Below, piece by piece: positions 23,651 to 35,016 of a DNA stretch of 64,000 bases. The number at the start of each line of letters is the position of its first letter. The first letter of the stretch is position 1. The notes beneath the pieces are model-generated. The model did not search any database. It saw only the letters and a list, made by a program, of their open reading frames with translations, and was not told where the DNA came from. The DNA lies in the NCBI GenBank assembly GCA_014529385.2, contig CM043950.1:74285935-74349934 (forward strand), in the 5' to 3' direction. Source of the DNA: Adiantum capillus-veneris. Taxonomy: Eukaryota > Streptophyta > Polypodiopsida > Polypodiales > Pteridaceae. The position numbers were made by a program, and so were the translations under genes.

Positions 23651-24073
23651 TATAGCCCTCACCCTTAAGCTAGAGGTATTTGATGCCTCTAGCTGTAGGT
23701 TGTGCTACAATAGGGTTCTCTTGAATACTTACCCACCTGGTACCAATTGAATTTGCCATGTTACTTCTTTCTTGGCTGATGCACCCTGTTTAGTCCTTTC
23801 TGATGAATAATTGTATTCATCCATGACTAACAACTGGTCTCCTAGACCCTTGAAAGCCATACCCCATCCATTGTCAATATCCGCTTTCACTGGTAGCATT
23901 CTCTTTTTTTCCTTTTTTTTTGTCTTCTCTTTTTTTTTTTTTTTGAAACGACTATGTACATGATTGTTACCTTAGTTGGAGCTCGAATATGATGAGCTCT
24001 CCTCTGAACCATCCTTAGCATTGATTTCACCAGCATATGGCTGTGAAAGACAACATTGGTAGGCCTTCAATCG
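23651..24073 (-). other. B1 polypurine tract and 3' untranslated region
   Basis: Directly beside the 3' LTR the minus strand reads AAGGGTGAGGGCTATA, a purine-rich plus-strand primer candidate (23,651-23,667). The rest up to the integrase stop is non-coding and includes T-rich runs at 23,905-23,945. Confidence 0.6.
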
Positions 24074-25490
24074 TCAACCATTTACCGGGGTCTGATGTAC
24101 CTTACCATCTAGGTCACCTAGTTGGTAACTACCATTTGAGAACCTTTGTATCACTGCAAAAGGGCCTTCCCACTTAAGCAAGAACTTACCATCCTTCCTG
24201 TGATCAAAGCGATTGTCGTATCTGAGCACTAAAGAACCTTCCTTGATACCTTTCTTGGCAAGGTTGCGATTGAACTTCTTTCGTTTCTTCTCTGCCTGGG
24301 CTGCATAGTACTTCACTGCTGACTCTCGATCTAGCCCTAACCTCTCCAAATCGATGATTCTTCCTTCCACCTGCTTCTCTTCACTATCCTCTCGATGTGG
24401 TTTTAGAACTCGGAGGCTCGCTAGCTCCACTTCTATAGGCAATAGTGCCTCTTGCCCGTAAACCAATTCAAAAGGTGTATACCCCAAGGATGTTTTAAAG
24501 GATGTTCTGTGCTGACTCTCGATCTAGCCCTAGCCTCTCCAAATCGATGATTCTTCCTTCCACCTGCTTCTCTTGACTATCCTCTTGATGTGCTTTTAGA
24601 ACTCGGAGGCTCGCTAGCTCCACTTCTATAGGCAATAGTGCCTCTTGCCTGTAAACCAAGTGAAAAGGTGTATACCCCAAGGATGTTTTAAAGGATGTTC
24701 TGTAGGCCCAAAGTGCTGCATCTAGGTGTTTTTCCCATGCCTTAGGATGTAAATGAACTTGCTTAGTGATGATTTTACATATAAGACCATTTAACTTTTC
24801 CACAAGACCATTGCACTGAGGGTAGTATGGTGTAGAGTGTCTGCGCTTGATTTTTAACTTGCTCATCAATTGCCCAACTAAATCAGCTCAAAATCCCGGT
24901 CCCCTATCCGAGAGAATCTCCAAAGGTGTGCCAAAACGGCAACAAATGCATTCAAAAATGAAATCACTCACGTCCTTGGCTGTGATGTGCTTTGTGGGAC
25001 GAGCTTCTGCCCATCTGGTCATGTACTCCACCCCCATAATGATGTATTCCTTCCCTGATTGAGTGCAAGGTAGTGGCCCTATTGCATCTATCCCCCATTT
25101 TTCAAATGGCCCATAGGTTTTGATTGGATGCTGATTTTCATGGGTAAGACGCCTTGGTCCAGCTTTTTGGCAAACCTCACATGTGCGGCACCAATGTTGT
25201 ACATCTCGATGGAGGCTTGGCCACGTGAACCCTGCTTGTAAAATCTTTCTGCTAGTAATCTCTTGTGCAAAGTGGCCACCACACACACCTTCATGACAAC
25301 TAAACAAAATATCCTTTATCTCTTGGGATGCAGGAACTCTCCTTAAGACAGCATCTTTCCCTCTACAATACAAGTCCTCATTCACTAAGCTATAGCTGGT
25401 AGCCTTTTTTGCCAACCACCTACGTTCACTTTTACTTATACCAGAGGGTGCTTCACAATGCTCAAGAAAGTAAAGTAAATCATGCAGCTC
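24074..25490 (-). pseudogene. B1 integrase, broken by a 193-bp duplication
   Basis: The zinc-binding domain has HEGVCGGHF and CRTCEVCQ (about 25,150-25,300). The catalytic core follows with WGIDAIGPL (first Asp), ILSDRGPGF (second Asp near 24,897) and CNGLVEKLN (Glu near 24,805). The C-terminal part ends with GPFAVIQRFSNGSYQL and a stop at 24,074. The core is interrupted near 24,880 by a shift between two frames, and at 24,510 by the exact end of a 193-bp tandem duplication (24,318-24,703). The duplication repeats the GYTPF...LGLDRES segment and moves the frame by one base. The enzyme would insert cDNA into DNA; this copy cannot be made as one protein. Confidence 0.85.
24318..24703. repeat. 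193-bp tandem duplication in B1 integrase
   Basis: 24,318-24,510 and 24,511-24,703 are the same sequence with about ten substitutions; both begin 'gctgactctcgatctagccc' and end 'aaaggatgttctgt'. The length is 3 x 64 + 1, so it frameshifts the integrase. Confidence 0.93.
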
Positions 25491-25539
25491 CTCCTTTCCC
25501 TTGTATAAAGGACTTTTCACAAGGATAGCACCTACTATG

Positions 25540-25925
25540 AGAGTTTGTAGTTCTTCACCTGCTAAGGCATCTGCTTCTCGATTTTGATCTCTAGGTACAA
25601 AGTGCACTCAAACTTCTTTAAAACCCTTCAACAAGGCCTTTGCTTCCCTCATCTTAACAGACAATTTTTCATTTTTACAGGCCCATACACCAACCATTTG
25701 CTTAACAATCAACATGGAGTCACCAAAAACATTTAGCTTTGTGATGCCCTGAGAAAGACAACATTGCAACCCTAAAACAAGGGCATGGTACTCTGCCTCA
25801 TTGTTAGAATGAACCTCTTTTAGATGAAACCCTTTTGCAAAGATCTTCTCCTTCTCTGGACCTAATATTACTATGCCTGCTGATGCCTTGTCTTTGGTCC
25901 TCTTGTAAGCCCCATCAAAATACGA
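25540..25925 (-). pseudogene. B1 second RNase H, archaeal-type (aRNH)
   Basis: In a frame shifted by one base from the preceding RNase H, the minus strand encodes FDGAYK (Asp near 25,913-25,918), NNEAEYHAL, FGDSMLIVKQ and DQNREADALA. This is the D-E-D-D arrangement of a classical RNase H fold, placed between the RT-linked RNase H and integrase. A TGA interrupts it before 'VHFVPRDQ' (about 25,607-25,609). In plants this extra RNase H is characteristic of the Tat lineage of Ty3/gypsy elements, which supports assigning B1 there. Confidence 0.75.
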
Positions 25926-26437
25926 ATGTGTGCTCCCAGTAGAACTTTAGGCTCCGGGATAGGCGGTACCTTACTAGGTGCCTCTTTCTTGGCCTTCTCA
26001 TAACACCTTTGTGTGAGGACATCTGCCAAACAAGCACGGGTGGAATCCTCTACTTGTAGTGTGTAGTCAAACTCTTGAAGCTGCACCACCCACTTTGCTA
26101 TTCTTCGAGACAATTCCATGTGTTGTAGGGCATATGGAAAAACCTCCTCAGTTGTGATCACCACAAATTGTCTCGGAAGTAAGTAAGCCCGAAACTTCTC
26201 CACTGCAAACTTAAGAGCTAGCACCAATTGCTCAGTTGTGCTGAAACCCTTTTCAGCAGCTGTCATCACTCTACTAGAGAAGTAGACTGGTCTCATGAGA
26301 GATGTCTTTGGGTCTTTTTGCATCAAGACAGCTCCTAGAGCTTCTGGACCTACACTAGGATTTACATAGAATAATTCACCCCATGTGGGTTATAGGACGA
26401 CAGACAATGAGCTCAAAATGGTTTTAACTTCTTGAAA
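25871..26437 (-). pseudogene. B1 RT-linked RNase H
   Basis: This continues the RT frame after a TGA at 26,438-26,440 and a TAA about 60 bases on. Recognisable segments are 'ALGAVLMQKDP', 'RPVYFSSRVM', 'KGFSTTEQLVLAL', 'FVVITTEE' and 'DSTRACLADVLTQR'. The two stops lie in otherwise well-conserved sequence, so they look like later nonsense mutations. A shift follows before aRNH. Confidence 0.8.
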
Positions 26438-28078
26438 TCACCTTTCACCCTCCTCACTCCATGTCAATGTAGTGTGTTTAGTGAGCTGCTGCAAAGGATA
26501 GATTGCATGAGAAAGGAGATGTATGAATTGTCCCATGTAGCGAACCTTTTGAATGAAGGAGACTAGTTGCTTCACGTTTGAAGGAGTAGGTAAAGCTAAC
26601 AATGTCTTTACCTTTTCACGGTCAGTCTCAATACCATCTTGAGACACAACATGGCCTAGTAGAGTGACCTTTCTCTCACCTATGTGGCACTTTTCTTTAT
26701 TCAATTGCCCACCCAATTGGGCCAGACGAGTGAAACCTTCATCAACCTTGGACAGATGTACTTCCCTAGAGTTGTAAATGCAAAAATCATCAATGAAGAC
26801 TCGTATGGACTTACCAAAGTAAGGTTGAAACACCAAGTTCATAAACCTCTGGAAAGTAGCTGGGGAATTAGTTAAACCAAAAGCCATATCTCTATAAGCA
26901 AAACACCCCCAAGGTGTTATGAAGGTAGTCTTTCTTTGGTCTTCATCTGCAATTCTGATTTGGAAGTAGCTTGAGTAACCATCACACACTGTGTACCTTT
27001 CATGACCAACCACTTCATTTAGTATTTCATCTTGAAAAGGCAAAGGAAAATGGTCCCTTTTTGTGGCTGCGTTTAGAGGCTTGTAATCCACACATACCCT
27101 CCACTTCCCATTTTTCTTTGGTGCTACCACAACTAGAGACACCCACTCAGAATCTTCCACTCGGTAGATAAATCCTGCCTTGAGTAATCTTTTTACTTCT
27201 TTTAAGAGTGCATCTTGTTGCACTAGCCCTAATCTCCTTAGCCTTTGCACCACTGGTTTGGCACCTTCCTTTAATTGGATATGATGTTGGGTTACCGTCA
27301 CTCCTTTAATGTGCTCGTAATCAGTTATAAAGAGGTCAGCATGCTTGTTTAGTACCTGCAAATAGGGTTCTCTCTCTTCTTCTAGTAGGTCCTTAGCTAG
27401 CATCTCCTCTAAGCCTGTGGCTTCTTCCTTGTTTAGAGAGTCTTGACCACCTTCTCCTTCTGGGTTTTGCAGTATTATACCCATGACTTCCAAAGAGCTA
27501 GCATCCTCCTCAGATGACTCATCCTCTGATGAAGAGCAACTGCTTGTGCTCCATTCATCCATAGAAGTCTCCATCTCTAGGTCTTGTTGTCTACCCTGCT
27601 TCATGTCATACACAATTTTTTGTTGCTTTCCACCTACCTTATGATTTGGTCGCAACTCAAGGGAACCTGTCTCCCAATCTTGCCTAGCTTTCATAGCCAT
27701 AACCAAAGGTCTTCCAAGGATTAGCGGATAGCCCTCCCCCTTAGTTGGGATCACATAAGCATCAATTGAGATTGCAACACCAAAAGCTGAAACCTTCACT
27801 CCATTAACCTTTCCCACACAAGCCACCCTTACATTATTTGCCATCTTAGCTTGTAAGGAAGTTTGCTCGTTTACTTCCAAACCCAACCTGTGCATTAATT
27901 TCTCTGTCATAACACAAATCTTGGCTCCACCATCTACGTACACATTGGAGACTCGCTGACTCTTAATCTCTGCATCAATGACTGGCACGATATCCTTCAT
28001 GCCTCTTGCACTAATAGACCCAACTGACTTTGCCTTAGCCCTCCTGGTGCTGACCATCTTAGACCAGGCTCTACGCAT
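26438..28078 (-). pseudogene. B1 protease and reverse transcriptase
   Basis: Same frame as gag, after a single UAG. The protease has VYVDGGAKICVMTE (Asp-Gly-Gly in place of Asp-Ser/Thr-Gly) and PLILGRPLV. An acidic, serine-rich linker follows (about residues 175-215, 'SSCSSSEDESSEEDASS'). RT motifs: WRVCVDYKPLN, DGYSSYFQIRI (first catalytic Asp), FGLTNSPATFQRFM and VFIDDFCIY with the paired Asp at 26,786-26,791, then HVVSQDGI. RT core residues are present; the frame ends early at a TGA before RNase H. Confidence 0.88.
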
Positions 28079-28102
28079 CTTTGGGGAAAGGTGGAGGAGT
28101 TG

Positions 28103-29359
28103 CTACCATGAAATCTTTGGTCCTTGCTTACTCACATCTGCTACTAGGTCGTAAGGTATGGATCCTACCCCAAGTGGAAAGTCTTCTACTCCTATGTGCC
28201 CCCTTGACCCACTCTTCCTTTTCTTGTCTCCTATCACTTGGGAGGAACCCTCATTCCCTTTATCCGGCTCTGAAGCTTCCTTTTCATCAGTTCTTTGTCT
28301 CCTAACTCTCTTTATTGGCATGGCAACAGCTTCCTCCATTTTATCTTTCCCTTTATCCTTACCATTGTCAAGACTTATGACAGAGATAGCCCTGTCCTCC
28401 CCTCCCGATGGTAGTGGAGGGATCTCTGCTGGTGCTTGTGGTGGTGGAGGAGGGGGTCTCAATATTTGGATTGGTGGAGCCACGTGTGCATTTTGTCCAT
28501 TTAGTGGCCTAGCTCGAGAAGGAGTGACTTGCTGGCGAGGAGGCCGTCTTTGATTACCATTTCCTTGATAGCGTCGTGGATGGGGACAATAATACATGCC
28601 ATGACCTACCTCTCCACAGTTGTAGCAAATGTACTCACATGCTTGCCTTTGTCCTTCTTGTCTATTTCGTTCATTTCCTGGATGGGGAGCCCTTACACCT
28701 TGAACCAGATTGATGGACAGGCTCTCTAGTTGATTGGTGATTTGTTGAAGTAATTCTTGTTGAGAGGACTCTTGGTCTGTTGCTGTTGTCCCTGCTACTA
28801 CCCTTGCCGTAGGTTGAGCTAGCGGTGGAGGCTCCATTCCCCCTTGTAGTTGAGCTTGGAATTTTAACTTCCTATCCTTCTCCCTTGCATAATTCATAGC
28901 TTTATCAAAGGTATCTGGGAATTTACCTTTTACCTTTTCTCGAAGGATGGGGTAAAGCCCTGCCAGGAAATAGTCCTTCTTTAGGCATTCTGGCGCCCTT
29001 TCTCCTTCACCTAGTGATGCACACCATTTCTCCCACAGGTTGGAAAACTTTAGTTCATAGCTTCTATAGTCATTGGGTGATGTTTGGCGTAGCTCTAAGA
29101 GCTGTCTCCATATCTCCTCTGGAGGCTCATGGCGGCGAAATTCTTCGATGAAGGCCATCTTTAAGGACTCCCAGTCTCTTCTTTCTTCAGGTGCCAAAGT
29201 TTGATACCATAATTTTGCACCTTCCCTCAAGACCAAACGAAAGGCCCTTAACTTAGTAGCTTCGTCATCCCTTCCCGATACCAGAAAGGCCATTTCCAAA
29301 TTATCCAAAAATTCTGGAGCAACCTCCCTAGGCTTACCATAAAAATTAGGGAAGGCCAT
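28103..29359 (-). CDS. B1 gag
   Basis: I choose ATG 29,357-29,359 (MAFPNFYGKP); the frame is open 18 bases further upstream but without another ATG. The capsid-type gag domain covers the first ~190 residues (AFRLVLREGAKLWYQTL, EFRRHEPPEEIWRQL, YFLAGLYPILREKV). One zinc knuckle CX2CX4HX4C (C-YN-C-GEVG-H-GMYY-C) follows near 28,600. A proline-rich part and a basic, charged C-terminus come last. It ends at TAG 28,103-28,105, followed by CAA and then pol in the same frame. Gag packages the element RNA; it is the best preserved frame of B1. Confidence 0.85.
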   Translation of the reverse strand: MAFPNFYGKPREVAPEFLDNLEMAFLVSGRDDEATKLRAFRLVLREGAKLWYQTLAPEERRDWESLKMAFIEEFRRHEPPEEIWRQLLELRQTSPNDYRSYELKFSNLWEKWCASLGEGERAPECLKKDYFLAGLYPILREKVKGKFPDTFDKAMNYAREKDRKLKFQAQLQGGMEPPPLAQPTARVVAGTTATDQESSQQELLQQITNQLESLSINLVQGVRAPHPGNERNRQEGQRQACEYICYNCGEVGHGMYYCPHPRRYQGNGNQRRPPRQQVTPSRARPLNGQNAHVAPPIQILRPPPPPPQAPAEIPPLPSGGEDRAISVISLDNGKDKGKDKMEEAVAMPIKRVRRQRTDEKEASEPDKGNEGSSQVIGDKKRKSGSRGHIGVEDFPLGVGSIPYDLVADVSKQGPKISW

Positions 29360-29377
29360 AAGTGAGAGAGTAAACAA

Positions 29378-29694
29378 TTACACAAACAGCTCCAATTTTT
29401 TTAAAAATAGATTATGGTAATTACAATTTGGAGCTTTAGCACAACTTAGCTCAGAATAGGATGAAGATCGACACATCAAAGGAATGGTAATAGTCTAGTA
29501 AGGGTAGAATGACAGGATGAGGAGAGCGCAAGATTTCCCCAAGTCTCTCGGCTCCAAACAATAGGGCTATTCTTTGCTGAGAAAAGATTTTTCTATCAAT
29601 ACAAATATTCACACGGATATGACGCACAAAATGGAAAGGAAACATGCGGGGATCATCATTCTCATTATTGGCATCCATACTTACACACAAGAGC
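29378..29694 (-). other. B1 spacer between extra ORF and gag
   Basis: Mostly non-coding leader. A 79-codon frame (29,451-29,690) starts with an internal ATG in 'ATGGATGCCAATAATG' context but has no recognisable domain. It could be the tail of the upstream extra ORF after a frameshift. Confidence 0.4.
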
Positions 29695-30662
29695 CTAGCT
29701 TAGTTGCACCACCTTGGGACCAATGAGCCTGATCAGCCACAGAAGGTCAGCACCTCGGATCACTTCGACTCTTCCTGATGCATCTGTGAAGACGTAAGGC
29801 GTGATGGCAACACTTTGTACAATGCTGAGCCTTTTAGCAAGCAACAATTGGATGCTATTACCATAATCAGCATGACGAATGAAAGTGACACCATTAATGT
29901 GCAACACATCATCAACTAAGATAGTTTCCTTAGATTGAGATAACTTCTTGAAAATTAGCAGCAAAGGTAGGGCAGGGAGGCTTTTCACCCGGTCTCCAAA
30001 GCACTTTGGACAATATCCAAAGTGATCTTCACGCGGACAGGAGGTTGGTTTGGGATTGGTGGTGTCTTGATTCACAAAGTGCACTAGGAGCACTCGCAGA
30101 CGGGCGGCAATCTTGTAGGCAAGCCTTCGCCTCTTTGCTTCAGGAGGATTTAGGGGTGAGAGTCATGGTTGCAAGTTGGAGGTTGAAGTTGGTTGCTCAC
30201 TAGCCTTTTTCTTGCCTATAGTGGTCATGTAATCCCTTATTAATGAGATTAAGCCAAATGTTACCTTACACTTGAGCACGCGCTGCGGCCTTGGCCACTT
30301 AGGTGTAGAGGTGAGCTTCCTCCTCTTAGTCGGCTCCTCAGGAAAGAGAGGTCTGGTGATGCTTTCTCTTCCCTTAATGTGTGTCACAGTACCTTCGTGT
30401 ATGTTGATGTAGAATATTTCAAGCTCGTGTGCGTTGGAGGTTTCTGGAGCACTCATAGGTTGAGAGGAGAGGTATATCAAACTCTTCTTCTCACTCTCCT
30501 TCGTTGGCGACGATCACGAACAAGGCATATAGAGGAACTTACTTCTTGAATTTCAATGATACTGCAACCTGGTAGCAAGACCTCGATGAAAGCTTTTAAG
30601 GCCTCTAAAGCCTCCTCCTCTTCTGTTCTCCAATTTGCAAACTCCTCACGCCATTCGTCCAT
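29695..30662 (-). pseudogene. B1 extra ORF upstream of gag (ORF1-like)
   Basis: Between the primer site and gag the minus strand carries a chain of open frames. The first (30,662-30,477) begins MDEWREEFANW with an E-rich helix. A second frame runs 30,480-29,695 and is open apart from one stop at 30,163-30,165. It contains 'YCPKCFGDRVKSLPAL', a CX2C pair, and 'DDVLHINGVTFIRHADYGN'. The sequence is not low-complexity and reads like a decayed protein gene of about 260-320 residues. I know no family for it. Ogre-type Tat elements have an additional ORF in this position; I infer the same class. Confidence 0.5.
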
Positions 30663-30712
30663 GTTGTAGATTGCACATCTTCATTGCTTGTGGACTGAAG
30701 GTCTGTGTAGCC

Positions 30713-30731
30713 CTCCTTAGTGGGGGCACCA
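30713..30731 (-). promoter_or_regulatory. B1 primer-binding site
   Basis: Three T residues after the 5' LTR end, the minus strand reads TGGTGCCCCCACTAAGG. The TGGTGCC start is the complement of a tRNA 3' end of the form GGCACCA. The specific tRNA is not identified. Confidence 0.65.
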
Positions 30732-30734
30732 AAA

Positions 30735-32231
30735 TGATAGCGAGAAAAAGACCAATGCAATCGGGTGGCCTCTCTACTCGTGCACACTCCACAGACCACG
30801 CCTCATGCAAACAAGCAAAGAACAAAACAAAGGGGGCACCACCCTAAATTAAGAGGTTTAGGGACCTCACACATAGTGCCCATAGGCAAGTGAGACTTCT
30901 GGCATTATGATGGCATCCAAACATATGGCAAAACACATAGAAACGAAGCTTAGGGACCTTATGTAGCATAAATATACACAAGACATCAGCTTAACAATAC
31001 AACGGCATCTGATCATACATAACAAGGATATAGAGAAGCAAGCCAAGGATGGCATAATCCCTTGTCAAAAACAATCAACCCAGCAAGTAGGTATGATCCT
31101 ACTAGCAACACATCAATACCTTAGAGAATGATGGCGAGGATGGTGGCCATGGAGCATGAGAGAAGACTCCTTATTTAGGTTTTAGGGCTAGTAATGTAGC
31201 ATACTAGAGGAAGAGAGAGAGAGAGGGAGAGAGAGTAGAGCTCCATCCATAGCTCCTCGTTGTGAGCAATGTCGTCATAGCTTCGTTGCTTGGTGAAGTG
31301 GGTGAAGTGTTGGTTTTGAGTGAGAGAAGGCCTCCTTATATAGGTTTCTGAGAGGGTTTAGGATTAGGGATAAACATGCTTAAATCCGCTGATTGGGGTT
31401 ACTTTTTGCTTAGGGTGGTCAACAAATTGAGGTCACCTGATATGTCACCATCAAGATATTCTCTAGAGTGATGTGAGAGGGGAGGGTAAATGCTGAGTTT
31501 TCTGATTGTGACACATGGGGATAAGTCCTTGACCAGCATTTAAGAGCAAGTAAGGTGGCTGTTGAAACTGGAGGTTCTGCACATGTCAGGGGGGGACCTG
31601 CTGGGTCCTCCTGAATATCAAATTCTCAAAAAATCCTCAACCATGGCTTCTTTTGACATGTGTTCTTTGAAAAAATCAACATGTCTCTTTTCAACTCAAA
31701 AGTCTTTATCCCTGTTGACTCACCTTTACCATAAGATTTTCTCCTTTTCTCCTCCTGTAACTGCATTGTTGATGCCCAATCACTGCTTCTAGTAACGGTG
31801 AACTGTTACCTACCAAATACTTATGGTGCAGTAAAAAATATTTACCATGGGTAAAAAAAGTTACTGTAGGTAAAAAGTGATTTGTATTTACCATGTAGGT
31901 GAAAAATATTTACTGTAGGTAAAAAATATTTACTTTCGGTAAAAAAGTGAAAACGGAGTATGCTGTGCTGTGAGTCCACACAAACATCCTCGTGTAAATT
32001 TCACGAGAAATTCACACCTAGAATGGGCTATTCTGTAAGATATAGGTTGTAGGCATGCATAAGAGCTCATTCCCACGTATCTTCTGTCCATGGCACTTTT
32101 TACTCTTTGGTGCTTGTGAAGTAGATTTTTCTTCTCTTTCGAGATCCCTTGGACTAGAGTATCCTCCTCTCCCCAACAACTGACTGTGCCTTTATTGCAT
32201 CTTAAGAAGGGGTCCTAAAAACCATGCATCA
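30735..32231 (-). repeat. B1 5' LTR (1,497 bp)
   Basis: Partner of 22,131-23,650, with the same TG...CA ends, TATATAAGG box (near 31,335) and GA-rich run. It lacks one 'gtaaaaaatattta' repeat near 31,925. Few substitutions separate the LTRs, so B1 is younger than element A, which it interrupts. Confidence 0.95.
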
Positions 32232-34997
32232 ATTACCATTCCATCCTTCTTGCGAAGCTACCCTAAGACTAGGAATGACAAACTCCCAAGGCATAACCGC
32301 TTCTTGGCCGTATACCATTTTGAATGGCGTACAATTAATAGCCACTTTATAAGCAGTACGATAAGCCCATAGAGCAGATGTCAACTTCAAATTCCAATCA
32401 GTGCGATGAGCTTCTACCGTCTTGGTTAAAATAGAGATTAGAGTCTTGTTGGTGCTCTCGGCTTGTCCATTAGCTTGCGGGTAATAAGGTGTAGACTTAT
32501 GGTGGGATATCATAAAGGTCGTGGTAAGCTCTCTTATTACCTCATTTATAAAATGGGTACCATTATCACTAAAAATTTCAAAAGGGCAACCAAATCTTGG
32601 GATAATGTTCTCAAAAAGAAACTTAGCTGTTGTCCTCACGTAAGCTTTTTGTGAAGCCTTAGCTTCAGCCCACTTTGTTACATAGTCCGTAGCAACTAGA
32701 ATATATCGAGATTGAGTGTTGCGAGTTGTGGGACTAATTGGACCTACAAAGTCAAAGCCCCATTTTTCAAATGGTTGGGTTACTTTAATAGGATGTAAGG
32801 GCATTCTGTCTTTGCGCTGTGTGGTCTTGTAATGTTGGCACTCATCACACCCTTTTGTAAAAAGTGATGCATCCTTAAATAAAGTTGGCCACCAATAGCC
32901 TGATTGCAGCACCTTTCTAGCAGTCAGGTCTCCTGAAAAATGTCCTCCTTCTATGCCCATATGTGCTTCTTGCAAGATATACAAATATTCATCCTCGCGG
33001 GCACAACGCCTAAGAATATCGTCCTTGCCTAGTCTATACAGAGTTCCGGAAATCAAACAATAGGGTTCACATTCTTTTACTAGCCTTCGAGCGATATCCT
33101 TACGAAGTTCCTTGGGTGGAAAACCATTAACTAAAAAGTTAACAATGTTCTCACTCCATTCAGGCATAGTCTCAACCATGAATAGGGAAGTATCCGGTAA
33201 TTCATCATCAACTCCTGTAGGGGCTTCACCATTGGGTATGTGAAACAAATGATCAGCCATGACGTGCCTTTTACCGGGTCTCACTACAATCGTGAAATCA
33301 AACTCCAGGAGAATTAACAACCATCGTGTGATTCTTCCTGTGGAGCATGGCTTGTTTACCAGATACAGCAACGCTTGATGATCCACATAAAATACAAACT
33401 TGTTTGCACGAAGGTAGTAGAGAAATTTCTTTACTGCATAAACCATTGCTAAACCTTCTCGCTCTGTAGTGGTGTAGTTCCTTTCAGCATCGTTCAATTG
33501 ACGGCTTGCAAAGCTAATGGGATAGTCCAATTTATGTTCTCCTGGTTGAGTGAGAACACACCCAATAGCAAAGTTTGATGCATCAATATGCACATGGAAA
33601 ATGACATCCCAGTTTGGTGTCCTTAGAATCGGAGCACTTGCTAGTGTTTTCTTCAATTGTTCATAGGCCTGGTCACACTCTTCAGTCCATTTAAATTCAA
33701 TGAGAAGCTTGTACAAAGGACGTGCTATCTCAACGAAAAATAAAATAAACCGTCGATAATAACCCACGTGTCCCATGAACCTTTGAACTCCCTTGTAACT
33801 GGTTGGTGGTGGTAACTCTAGAATCACTTTAATTTTGCTCTCATCGGTTGAGATACCATTCTTAGATACTATATGCCCTAAAATAACTCCATGCTTGACC
33901 CAAAATTGGCATTTGAACGGGTTCAATGAGATACGATATAACCTACACTTTTCAAACACCTTCCGCAAACATGATAGATGTTCTTTCCAAGAAGAGTAAA
34001 CACAAAGGTCTTCTAAGAAAGATTCACAAAACTCTCTCAAATATTCTTTAAAAGCAGTGTTTATTAATCGTTGGAATGTAGCAGGGGCATTTGTTAAGCC
34101 AAAAGCCATCACACGAAATGCAAACACGCCAAATTCTGTGATGAAGGCAGTTTTAGCTTGGTCCTCTAGCGCTATCGTGATTTGGTTGTAGCCTGAGTAC
34201 CCATCTAGAAAGCTATAAGCTTCCTTGCCTGCAACTCTTTCGAGTACATGTTCGGAATATGGTAGGGGGTAATGGTCTCTTCTAGTAGTTGCATTAACTT
34301 TTTTGAGGTCCACGCACACCGTGAGTTTCCCATTCTTTTTTGGCACGATAACTATTGGAGACACCCATTCAGAGTGTTCAATAGGATATATGAACCCACA
34401 TTTGATAAGCTTTTCTAGTTCTTCTTGAATGATCTTTGCGTCCTTAGGATTCATCGGGTAGGGTGTTTGTTGTACGGGCTTCGCAGTGCTAATCATAGGG
34501 ATCGTATGTTGGACCACAGAAGGTGGAACACCTTTCATATCATGGTATGTCCAAGCGAATATGTCCTTGAATTCCTTGAGAAGCTCTTTGAGGACCGCCT
34601 CTTCAACTTCTGTGAGGTCTTGAGCAATAAAAACAGGTTTTGATTTTTCACCAGGGTCGGCTAATTCTATTTCTTTAACTATTGCCGGACCATCATAGAT
34701 TCCATTATTCGCATCAATAGGTATTCTTTGGGCTTTTGTGTACACAACCTTTGCTTCCCGTGTGGTGTAAGATTTGAAATGTTCTGGTGCAGGATGCAAG
34801 TCTGTGGATTTTGGTTGTGCTTTGGTCTGTGCTTCCATTTCTGCTTTCTTGTGTTGTCGAGCTAACTCTTGGTTTTGACACCTCCTTGCAGTGCGGCTCG
34901 ACTTTGGCTTGTCTATGATCTCTAATTGGGCTATGTCATGGGGTCGTGGTCTACACCACATAACATTTTGGAGATATTCACCCCAATCGTCTACCAA
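32232..34997 (-). pseudogene. Element A pol: RT, RNase H, integrase core
   Basis: Open along its whole remaining length; its apparent ends are the B2 and B1 insertions. RT: LTVCVDLKKVN, FLDGYSGYNQI (first Asp), AFGLTNAPATFQRL and FLEDLCVYS, where the first of the paired catalytic Asp is Glu (codon 34,011-34,013). RNase H: HVHIDASNFAIG, NYTTTEREGLAMVYA, FVFYVDHQALLYL. Integrase: zinc-finger HMGIEGGHF and CDECQ, then FDFVGPI (Asp), FSDNGTHF (Asp) and NGQAESTNK (Glu). It ends 'SQEGWNG' at the B1 junction and resumes at 22,125. The family resembles Athila/Tat pol. The Asp-to-Glu change probably kills polymerase activity. Confidence 0.92.
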
Positions 34998-35016
34998 TTT
35001 TCGATGAGCATCACAT

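Larger units (their letters stand above)
22131..32231 (-). mobile_element. Element B1, complete Tat/Ogre-like Ty3/gypsy retrotransposon
   Basis: A 10,101-bp insertion in element A's pol. LTRs are at 22,131-23,650 (3') and 30,735-32,231 (5'); both start TG and end CA. It is flanked by GTTAC (22,126-22,130) and ATTAC (32,232-32,236), a 5-bp target duplication with one substitution; the matching site in element C reads GTAAC on the other strand. Removing the element and one duplicate (10,106 bp) brings the A frame back into register. Interior on the minus strand: leader with an extra ORF, gag, protease, RT, RNase H, archaeal-type RNase H, integrase. The extra pre-gag ORF and second RNase H are features of the Tat/Ogre lineage. 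Several stops and a duplication disable it. Confidence 0.93.
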
